Below, in pieces: positions 1-5,669 of a DNA stretch of 5,669 bases; positions within the stretch are counted from its first letter, which is position 1; the number at the start of each line of letters is the position of its first letter. Source of the DNA: an uncultured Thermoleophilia bacterium (GTDB taxonomy: Bacteria; Actinomycetota; Thermoleophilia; UBA2241); contig CAIXSE010000843.1 of NCBI GenBank assembly GCA_903921965.1, positions 1-5,669 of the forward strand, given 5' to 3'. The position numbers and the translations under genes are program-made. The notes beneath the pieces were generated by a model. It was not told where the DNA came from. It was given only the letters and a program-made list of their open reading frames with translations, and did no database searches.

Positions 1-913
1 CGGCCCGCAGCCGCCCGGCGCGGCCGGCGGCTATCCCCGGCGAAGCGGCGACGCCGGTCAGCACCGTGCCCGGCCGTGGCGCATCGCCGGCTGTGCCCGG
101 GGAGGACGCCGCGGCCGGCGGTCCGGCGACCCGGGCGGGGACGGTCTGCGCCGCCGCCGTGTCCGCGGCTTCTCCGAAGCCCTCGTCCGCCAGGCGCCGC
201 AGGGCGTCCACCGCCAGGTCCGCCTCCGGCCCGGTCGCGGCCACGAGCAGCACGTCCCCCTGCCGTGCCCCGAGCGTCGCGACGGCGCTCAGGCTGCGGG
301 CGCTGACGGGGCCGCGTCCGCTGGTGAGGTCGGCGACCGTCACGCGCGCGTCGAAGCCGGCGGCGGTGCGCACGAGCAGGGCCGCCGGCCGGGCGTGCAG
401 GCCGAGCGCCGGCGTGACGGCGATCTCGGCCCGCGCCGCCGCCTCGGCGCCGCCGGCTTCGGGCGCCGCCGGCGACACCGTCCCGGCCGGGCTCGCGAGC
501 GGGTCGCCCCGGCCGAGCTGGACGGTCTTCGCGGCCAGCCCGCGGCGCGCCTCGGCGGCGCAGGTCTCGAGCGGCTCGCCGATGCCCGCCGCGACCGCCG
601 CGGCCACGGCGCCCTCCACGAACGGCGCCTCCGTCAGCAGCACGAGCGGGCGCCGCTCGTCGTCGAGGAAGTCGACGGCCATCTCCGCCGAGAGGACGGC
701 GCTGCCGAGGTCCATCAGGACCAGCACGCCGTCGTCCGACCACACGTCGTCGACGGCGCGCGCGACGCGGGCGGCGTCGGTGCCGAGCACGCCGGGCTCG
801 TCCAGGCCGCCGGCGGCGCCGATGCGCACGCCCGGCGCCGCCATCTGCGCGGCCAGGGCGGCGACGCCCTCGGCCACCCCGGCGCTGTGGCTGACCAGGA
901 CGATGCCGATCAC
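1..913 (-). CDS. dhaM: DhaM, PTS-dependent dihydroxyacetone kinase phosphotransferase subunit (C-terminus outside window)
   Basis: DhaM carries phosphate from PEP (through EI/HPr chemistry) to the ADP held by DhaL. Reading on the minus strand from the GTG at 913-911, 304 codons are open to the window edge with no stop. Residues 1-130 look like a mannose-type EIIA domain: the start [10 protein letters not shown] places a histidine at position 9, the same position as the phosphorylated His9 of E. coli DhaM, and a VLMDLGSA segment follows near residue 65. After an Ala/Pro/Gly-rich linker (about 138-160), an HPr domain covers about 161-250, with GLHARPAALL giving phospho-acceptor H173 and ARSLSAVATLGARQGD as the usual second HPr motif. 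A second linker (about 255-283) leads to LTGVAASPGIAAGRA (286-299), the typical beginning of an enzyme I N-terminal domain. The start overlaps the dhaL stop by GTGA, so the two are likely translationally coupled. Whether the EI part is only the N-terminal domain, as in E. coli DhaM, or a complete EI cannot be seen here. Confidence 0.93.
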   Translation of the reverse strand, partial: MIGIVLVSHSAGVAEGVAALAAQMAAPGVRIGAAGGLDEPGVLGTDAARVARAVDDVWSDDGVLVLMDLGSAVLSAEMAVDFLDDERRPLVLLTEAPFVEGAVAAAVAAGIGEPLETCAAEARRGLAAKTVQLGRGDPLASPAGTVSPAAPEAGGAEAAARAEIAVTPALGLHARPAALLVRTAAGFDARVTVADLTSGRGPVSARSLSAVATLGARQGDVLLVAATGPEADLAVDALRRLADEGFGEAADTAAAQTVPARVAGPPAAASSPGTAGDAPRPGTVLTGVAASPGIAAGRAGRLRA

Positions 914-1595
914 GCCGGAGCGGCTCCGTCGCCACCGGCCGCGGCATCACCCGGGCCGTGCCCGCCGCCGCCCATCGCCCCGGCCGCCGCGCGCATCAGC
1001 AGCCACGACGAGGTCGCGCCCGGGTCCTGGTGCCCGGCGCTGCGCTCGCCCAGGTAGCTGGCGCGGCCCTTGCGGGCCACGAGCGGGGTGGTCGCCTTCA
1101 TCCCCGCTTCGGCCGCCGCCGCGGCGCCGGCGAGGGCGGCGTCGAGCGGAGCGCCGGCCGCCGCGGCCTCGCGCAGCGCCGCCGCCGCGGGCAGGAGCGC
1201 GTCGAGCATGGTCTTGTCGCCGGCCTCGGCCTTGCCGCGGCGCTGCACGCCGTCCACGGCGGCACCCACGGCCTCGGCCCACTCCGCGACGCCGAGCTCC
1301 TCGCGCTCGCCGGCGGCCTTGCCCAGCTCGAGGAAGAACGTGCCGTACAGCGGCCCCGCGGCGCCGCCCACGGTGGAGACCAGCGTCATCCCGGCGAGCT
1401 TGCAGAGGGCCGCGGGCGCCGGGACGTCGTCCGGGAGCTTCTCGACCACCGCGCGCATGCCCCGGTCCATGTTGGTCCCGTGGTCGGCATCGCCGATGGC
1501 CGCGTCGAGGTCGGTCAGCTCGTCGCGGTGCTCAGCGACGGCGTCGGCGAAGGCGCGAAGCCAGCCGGCGGTCGCGCGCCCCGAGACGGTCGCGC

Positions 1596-1599
<4 letters not shown>
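910..1599 (-). CDS. dhaL: DhaL, ADP-binding subunit of dihydroxyacetone kinase
   Basis: DhaL holds a permanently bound Mg-ADP that is phosphorylated by DhaM and then donates phosphate to dihydroxyacetone on DhaK, in the cytosol. The protein has 229 residues from the GTG at 1599-1597; E. coli DhaL has about 210. The nucleotide and metal site is clear: [17 protein letters not shown] gives D32, D37 and D39, exactly two positions after the E. coli aspartates D30, D35 and D37. The C-terminal family signature [21 protein letters not shown] is present as well. An extra Gly/Ala-rich tail ([20 protein letters not shown]) follows and accounts for most of the additional length. I chose the GTG that overlaps the dhaK stop as GTGA, with a weak GGTGGGG ribosome site inside dhaK, instead of a longer in-frame ATG at 1641 that would run 42 bases into dhaK. 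The stop overlaps the dhaM start. Confidence 0.95.
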
Positions 1600-2597
<998 letters not shown>

Positions 2598-2603
2598 GGG
2601 CGT

Positions 2604-2609
2604 CCCTCC
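2604..2609 (-). promoter_or_regulatory. Ribosome binding site of dhaK
   Basis: The minus strand reads GGAGGG, then six bases, then the dhaK ATG. This is a strong Shine-Dalgarno match and fixes the dhaK start. It lies seven bases downstream of the base of a perfect inverted repeat in the leader. Confidence 0.85.
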
Positions 2610-2616
2610 AGACGGG

Positions 2617-2651
2617 GCCCGCCGGCGCTGCCTGCGGCTCCGCCGGCGGGC
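2617..2651 (-). repeat. Perfect 11-bp inverted repeat in the dhaK leader
   Basis: The arms GCCCGCCGGCG (2617-2627) and CGCCGGCGGGC (2641-2651) are exact reverse complements around a 13-base loop. As RNA this would be a very stable all-G/C hairpin placed between the candidate dhaK promoter and the dhaK ribosome site. Neither strand has a T-run after it, so it is not an obvious intrinsic terminator. It could be an mRNA-stabilising or attenuating hairpin, or as DNA a binding site for a dimeric regulator. The repeat itself is seen directly; its role is inference. Confidence 0.6.
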
Positions 2652-2662
2652 GTTCTCGCCTC

Positions 2663-2691
2663 ATCGTTCGCCGCGAGGGGCGGGACGTCAA
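2663..2691 (-). promoter_or_regulatory. Candidate dhaKLM promoter
   Basis: On the minus strand TTGACG (2691-2686) is followed after exactly 17 bases by AACGAT (2668-2663). The -35 matches the housekeeping consensus at five of six positions; the -10 matches at three, including the final A and T. Transcription would begin near 2656, giving a leader of about 60 bases that contains the inverted repeat and the ribosome site. Position and spacing are good, but the -10 is weak. Confidence 0.4.
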
Positions 2692-2700
2692 GTGATCGGA

Positions 2701-2730
2701 ATGACTCGGTCTCAGGTAGAGGGTTAGACT
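2701..2730 (+). promoter_or_regulatory. Candidate promoter for the small ORF and MFS transporter
   Basis: ATGACT (2701-2706) and TAGACT (2725-2730) are separated by 18 bases and resemble housekeeping -35 and -10 elements in the least G/C-rich part of the divergent region. Transcription would begin near 2737, leaving a leader of about 100 bases. A second possible -10, TACACT at 2776-2781, lies closer to the gene but has no convincing -35. Either could be right; this is inference from short motifs. Confidence 0.3.
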
Positions 2731-2823
2731 ACTCGTGAGGCGACTGCGCACGCTGCCCATTCGCCGCCGGTGGCGTACACTCGCGGCGACCGCGCGGAGC
2801 GCGCGGCGCCCCAAGCCACACCG

Positions 2824-2831
2824 GGAGGTGA
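2824..2831 (+). promoter_or_regulatory. Ribosome binding site of the small basic protein gene
   Basis: GGAGGTGA lies five bases before the ATG at 2837. It is a near-perfect Shine-Dalgarno sequence and decides in favour of this start over a GTG at 2735 in the same frame, which would add 34 Arg-rich residues with no conserved look. Confidence 0.85.
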
Positions 2832-2836
2832 GGGCC

Positions 2837-3085
2837 ATGCCCCGCAGCGCGAAGGACTACAAGCTCGTCCCGGCGGTCGTGCCGCCGCGACGGGGAGGCG
2901 GTGGCGGCGTGTACGGGCAGGTCGTCGCCGACTTCGCCGCGTCGGACATGGACTCCGCGCTCGTGGAGATGCCCGGGCGCAAGCCGCAGGCGCTGGCGCT
3001 CGGGCTGCGCAAGGCCGCCGAGGCTCAGCAGGCCGGCGTCAAGGTCGTCTCCCGCGCCGGCCAGGTGTACCTCAAGCGCGCGTGA
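2837..3085 (+). CDS. Small basic protein of unknown function, coupled to MFS gene
   Basis: I do not recognise a named family. The protein has 82 residues, starts MPRSAKDYKLVPAVVPP, and has a glycine run (residues 20-24) followed by a compact region VYGQVVADFAASDMDSALVEMPGR (25-48), a probable helix (about 50-66) and a strand-like end VKVVSRAGQVYLKRA. It has no membrane segment, signal peptide or cysteine. By count it has 13 Lys/Arg against 6 Asp/Glu, so it is basic. The pattern of a conserved-looking VEMPGRKPQALALGLRKA core with a final short strand suggests a small folded alpha/beta domain; nucleic-acid binding is possible but unproven. The near-ideal ribosome site, typical codon use and GTGA overlap with the next gene make it a real gene. 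The exporter appears to be translated from the same message. Confidence 0.85.
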   Translation: MPRSAKDYKLVPAVVPPRRGGGGGVYGQVVADFAASDMDSALVEMPGRKPQALALGLRKAAEAQQAGVKVVSRAGQVYLKRA

Positions 3086-4479
3086 GCCGGCCGCCCGGCG
3101 ACGCGTCCGCGGCGGCCGCCGGCGCGCCCGGTCCCGCGCAGCCGGGCCTGCTCTCACGCACGTTCCGCTCGCTGCGCATCCACAACTACCGGCTGTTCTT
3201 CTTCAGCCAGGTGGTGTCGATGAGCGGCACCTGGATGCAGGGGGTCGCCCAGTCCTGGCTCGTCCTCCAGCTGAGCGGCAGCAGCGTCGACCTCGGCATC
3301 ACCGTCGGCCTGCAGTTCGGCCCGGTCCTCGTGCTCGGCGCGTGGGCCGGGGCGCTCGCCGACCGCGTCGACAAGCGCAAGCTGCTCCTCGTGACGCAGG
3401 CCGCCGCCGCCGTGCTCGCCCTCGTCCTCGGGCTGCTCACCGTCACCGACGTGGTCACGGTGTGGATGGTCTGGCTGCTCGCCGCCCTCACCGGTGTGTC
3501 GGTCGCGCTCGGGATCCCCTCCCAGCAGAGCTTCGTGTACGAGATGGTCGGGCCCGACGACCTCGCCAACGCCGTGGGCCTCAACGGCGTGGTCATCAAC
3601 GCCTCGCGCATCGCCGGGCCGGCGCTCGGCGGTGTCCTGATCTCGAGCGTGGGCGTGGCCCCGTGCTTCCTCCTGAACGCGGCGTCGTTCCTGGCGGTCA
3701 TCGCCGCCCTGCTCCTCATGCGGCCGGCCGAGCTCTTCCGCGGCAAGCCGGTGGCGCGCGAGAAGGGCCAGGTCCGCGAGGGGTTCAAGTACGTCTGGCG
3801 CACCACCGAGCTGCGCGTGCCGCTCCTCATGCTGGGGATCGTCAGCGTCATGGCCTACAACTACTCCGTCATCCTGCCGCTGCTGACGAAGGACGTGTTC
3901 GGCCGCGGCGGCGGCGCCTACGGCGCCCTGTCCGCGGCCATGGGCGCCGGGGCCCTCGTGGGCGCGCTGGTCATGGCCAGCCGCGCGCGCCCGTCGACGC
4001 GGCTGCTGGTGTTCAGCACCTTCGCCTTCGGCGTCGTCTCGCTGGTGCTCGCGGTCGCGCCCGGCTACTTCGTCGCGGGCGCCCTCCTCGTCGGCATCGG
4101 CGCCGCCGCCATGCTCTTCAACGGCAGCACCAACTCGCTGCTGCAGCTCAACGCCGGGCACGCGATGCGCGGCCGCGTGATGTCGCTGTGGGCGGTGGTG
4201 TTCCTGGGGAGCACCCCGATCGGCGGCCCCATCACGGGCCTGCTGGTCCGCGGCCTCGGCGTGCGGTGGGCCGTGGCCATCGGCGGCGTCGCCACGCTGC
4301 TGGTGGCCGCGTACGGCTACGCCGCCCTCCGGCAGAGCCGGCTCGAGGGCGGCACCTGCGAGGGTCCGGCCTGCCTGCCGGACGAGCCGTTCGGCGGCGA
4401 GGTGCTGGCCGAGTCGGTCGACCTCGCGGAGGCCGACCCGGCCGACTGGGAGCCTGCGCCGCGCCGGTCGGCGACGTGA
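3082..4479 (+). CDS. MFS transporter, MFS_3/EntS-like (DHA3-type) exporter
   Basis: This is an inner-membrane proton-driven exporter of the major facilitator superfamily; its substrate cannot be read from sequence. From the GTG at 3082, which overlaps the stop of the preceding small gene as GTGA, it has 465 residues. An Ala/Pro/Gly-rich cytosolic N-terminus (1-24) is followed by RTFRSLRIHNYRLFFFSQ and SGTWMQGVAQSWLVLQLS (49-66), the typical opening of MFS_3 proteins. Motif A between helices 2 and 3 is GALADRVDKRK (90-100), including D94 and R95. LNGVVINASRIAGPALGGVL lies near 170-190. I count about twelve hydrophobic segments, with a charged central loop near 214-245. The C-terminal tail after about residue 418 is acidic and contains two cysteines (C426 and C431). 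Relatives of this group export siderophores, macrolides or other drugs, but assigning any of these here would be a guess. A longer in-frame start exists upstream but would translate through the small gene and is rejected. Confidence 0.9.
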   Translation: MSRPPGDASAAAAGAPGPAQPGLLSRTFRSLRIHNYRLFFFSQVVSMSGTWMQGVAQSWLVLQLSGSSVDLGITVGLQFGPVLVLGAWAGALADRVDKRKLLLVTQAAAAVLALVLGLLTVTDVVTVWMVWLLAALTGVSVALGIPSQQSFVYEMVGPDDLANAVGLNGVVINASRIAGPALGGVLISSVGVAPCFLLNAASFLAVIAALLLMRPAELFRGKPVAREKGQVREGFKYVWRTTELRVPLLMLGIVSVMAYNYSVILPLLTKDVFGRGGGAYGALSAAMGAGALVGALVMASRARPSTRLLVFSTFAFGVVSLVLAVAPGYFVAGALLVGIGAAAMLFNGSTNSLLQLNAGHAMRGRVMSLWAVVFLGSTPIGGPITGLLVRGLGVRWAVAIGGVATLLVAAYGYAALRQSRLEGGTCEGPACLPDEPFGGEVLAESVDLAEADPADWEPAPRRSAT

Positions 4480-4522
4480 CCGGGCCTGCACTTCCGGAGG
4501 CGCCGTCTTGAGAAGTGCCCGG
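4480..4522 (+). terminator. Possible weak terminator or processing stem after the MFS gene
   Basis: Directly after the MFS stop, CCGGGC plus ACTT (4480-4493, with four unpaired bases CTGC) can pair with AAGTGCCCGG (4513-4522), giving a ten-pair bulged stem around a 19-base loop. There is no T-run after it, so if it ends transcription it is not a classic intrinsic terminator. It also overlaps the candidate promoter of the next gene. Confidence 0.25.
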
Positions 4523-4537
4523 CGTCCGATGTAGAAC
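4508..4537 (+). promoter_or_regulatory. Candidate promoter of the DUF4388 gene
   Basis: TTGAGA (4508-4513) and TAGAAC (4532-4537) are 18 bases apart and match the housekeeping consensus at five and four of six positions. Transcription would start near 4544, about 40 bases before the GTG of the DUF4388 gene. This supports reading that gene as its own transcription unit, separate from the transporter. Confidence 0.4.
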
Positions 4538-4539
4538 AC

Positions 4540-4558
4540 TGACGGCCCGTTGACGGCC
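4540..4558 (+). repeat. Short direct repeat TGACGGCC, 11-base period
   Basis: TGACGGCC occurs at 4540-4547 and again at 4551-4558, so the copies are spaced by about one helical turn. The repeat lies at the predicted transcription start of the DUF4388 gene. This arrangement would suit a regulator contacting one face of DNA. In sequence this rich in G and C, chance is a real alternative. Confidence 0.3.
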
Positions 4559-4583
4559 GTCCCCCCGAAGCTCGAGGTCGCAG

Positions 4584-5669
4584 GTGCTGCTGCAGGGCAA
4601 CCTGAGGGAGTTCAACCTCCCCAACATCTTCCAGCTGGTCAAGATGAGCGCGAAGTCCGGGGCGCTCACGATCCGCCGCGGCGACGACTGGGGCAAGATC
4701 TTCTTCCGCCGCGGCCAGATCTACTACGCGTACTCCGTGCCGCAGCACCTCCCCCTCGGTGAGCGGCTGCTGAAGTCGGGCGCCATCACCGCCGGGCAGC
4801 TCAAGGAGGCGCTCGCCGCCCAGGAGAAGGCCGGCGGCGAGCGCATCGGTACCATCCTGCTGCACGGCGGCGCCATCGACCGGCCCACGCTCGAGCAGGC
4901 CGTGCGCGAGCAGATCCAGGACTCCGCCTTCGACTTCTTCAGCTGGATGGACGGCGAGTTCGAGTTCAGCGCCGACGAGACGATGCCCGACGAGGACATC
5001 CTCGTACACATGGACGTCGAGAGCGTGATCATGGAGGGCTGCCGCCGCATCGACGAGTGGGAGCTCATCTTCGAGCAGCTCGGGTCGCTGGAGCGCGTGC
5101 CGCACCTCGCGTACAACGACCGCATCGAGGACCGCGGCGAGGTGACGCTCACCGCCGAGGAGTGGCGTGTGCTGGTGCGCATCGACGGGCGCGCCGACAT
5201 GAACGTCATCCTGCGCGACTGCGGGCTCGACCGCTTCCACGGCGCCAAGGTCATCTACAGCCTGTTCTCCAGCGGCCTCGTCACGGTCAGCGAGCCGGCG
5301 ATCGAGAACATCGGCCGCGGGCTCACCCTGGCGGTGCGCGGCCCCATCGACTTCTACAACGAGATCTTCCTCAACACACTGACCGACTCGAACCTGATCA
5401 AGCAGCTGCGCGTGGAGCTCATCGACGACAAGGAGGTCGAGATCCCGGTCATCGCGGGGCAGGTCATCCTCGGCCCCGCGGCGGCCGAAGAGGGTGAGCC
5501 CCCCGCCCTGGAGCTCCCCCCCGGCGAGGACGTCATCGTGTTCACGGCCGCGGCCAGCTCGCCCGAGAGCGCCTGGCGGCGTCTCGGCGGCGAGAGCTCG
5601 GCCTGGGTGGTGCTCGCCAACGCCAACGACCAGGACAGCCTGCGGGCCTCGCGCAAGGACCTCGCGTTC
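4584..5669 (+). CDS. DUF4388 (PATAN-type) signalling protein with tandem MshEN-like repeats (C-terminus outside window)
   Basis: Reading from the GTG at 4584, 362 codons are open to the window edge. An in-frame stop at 4551-4553 excludes longer forms, and GAGG lies six bases before the start. The opening LLQGNLREFNLPNIFQLV, SGALTIRRGDDWGKIFFRRG and GQIYYAYS (residues 2-51) is the classic DUF4388/PATAN pattern found in bacterial signalling proteins, often with response regulators or small GTPases. Residues 57-80 and 87-110 form two tandem 24-residue repeats of the type xLGxxLLxxGxIxxxxLxxxLxxQ. DFFSWMDGEFEF (117-128) follows. LTAEEWRVLVRIDGRADM to SSGLV (189-233) looks like a winged-helix-type segment. 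Residues from about 245 on, including SAWRRLGGESSAWVVLANAND, are not assigned. There is no membrane segment, signal peptide or visible Walker A motif, so the protein is probably cytosolic. Its exact role is unknown; a signal-sensing or scaffold role is the best inference. Confidence 0.85.
   Translation, partial: MLLQGNLREFNLPNIFQLVKMSAKSGALTIRRGDDWGKIFFRRGQIYYAYSVPQHLPLGERLLKSGAITAGQLKEALAAQEKAGGERIGTILLHGGAIDRPTLEQAVREQIQDSAFDFFSWMDGEFEFSADETMPDEDILVHMDVESVIMEGCRRIDEWELIFEQLGSLERVPHLAYNDRIEDRGEVTLTAEEWRVLVRIDGRADMNVILRDCGLDRFHGAKVIYSLFSSGLVTVSEPAIENIGRGLTLAVRGPIDFYNEIFLNTLTDSNLIKQLRVELIDDKEVEIPVIAGQVILGPAAAEEGEPPALELPPGEDVIVFTAAASSPESAWRRLGGESSAWVVLANANDQDSLRASRKDLAF

Noticed and set aside
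2790..2806. CCGCGC/GCGCGG stem in the leader of the small gene
   Set aside because: Six all-G/C pairs with a five-base loop are expected often by chance in this composition, and nothing else supports a role.
2735..2836. Upstream GTG start extending the small basic protein by 34 residues
   Set aside because: The extension is Arg-rich without pattern, its start has no good ribosome site, and GGAGGTGA sits at ideal distance before the ATG at 2837.
3154..4539. Long minus-strand open frame (461 codons) opposite the MFS gene
   Set aside because: The product is His/Glu/Asp/Arg-rich and low in complexity, as expected from the antisense of a membrane protein gene. It has no domain pattern and no convincing ribosome site.
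4317..5240. Minus-strand open frame (307 codons) opposite the DUF4388 gene
   Set aside because: The opposite strand has a continuous, motif-rich DUF4388 protein; this frame has no recognisable domain.

Overview
This is a very G+C-rich window with strong third-position G/C bias, GTG starts and tight 4-base GTGA gene overlaps. Together with the gene content this suggests an actinobacterium-like genome, perhaps Thermoleophilia/Solirubrobacterales-like. The lineage is an inference from composition and gene style; there is no rRNA or other marker.

Layout. The left half (1-2597, minus strand) is a dihydroxyacetone kinase operon read right to left, dhaK-dhaL-dhaM. DhaM is cut by the left edge and carries an EIIA domain, an HPr domain and the beginning of an enzyme I-type domain, so this is the PEP/phosphotransferase-driven type of Dha kinase. 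Catalytic residues of all three subunits are recognisable: DhaK H57, D110 and H219; DhaL D32, D37 and D39; DhaM H9 and H173. The 239-base divergent region 2598-2836 holds a plausible dhaK promoter, a perfect 11-bp inverted repeat in the dhaK leader, a strong dhaK ribosome site, and a weaker candidate promoter for the rightward genes.

On the plus strand, a small basic protein of unknown function (2837-3085) overlaps by GTGA with an MFS_3-type exporter (3082-4479). After a 104-base spacer, which holds a candidate promoter, a bulged stem and a short direct repeat, comes a DUF4388 (PATAN-type) signalling protein (from 4584, cut by the right edge).

How the genes work together. DhaK binds dihydroxyacetone covalently, DhaL-ADP receives phosphate from DhaM and passes it to the substrate, and DhaM is charged from PEP through the PTS; the product is dihydroxyacetone phosphate for glycolysis. 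The small protein and exporter form a coupled pair with no visible functional link to the kinase. The DUF4388 protein appears to be a separate transcription unit. Its most notable feature is two tandem 24-residue repeats that match the MshEN-type cyclic-di-GMP-binding pattern almost position by position. Nothing in the window resembles a CRISPR array, insertion sequence, tRNA or rRNA.
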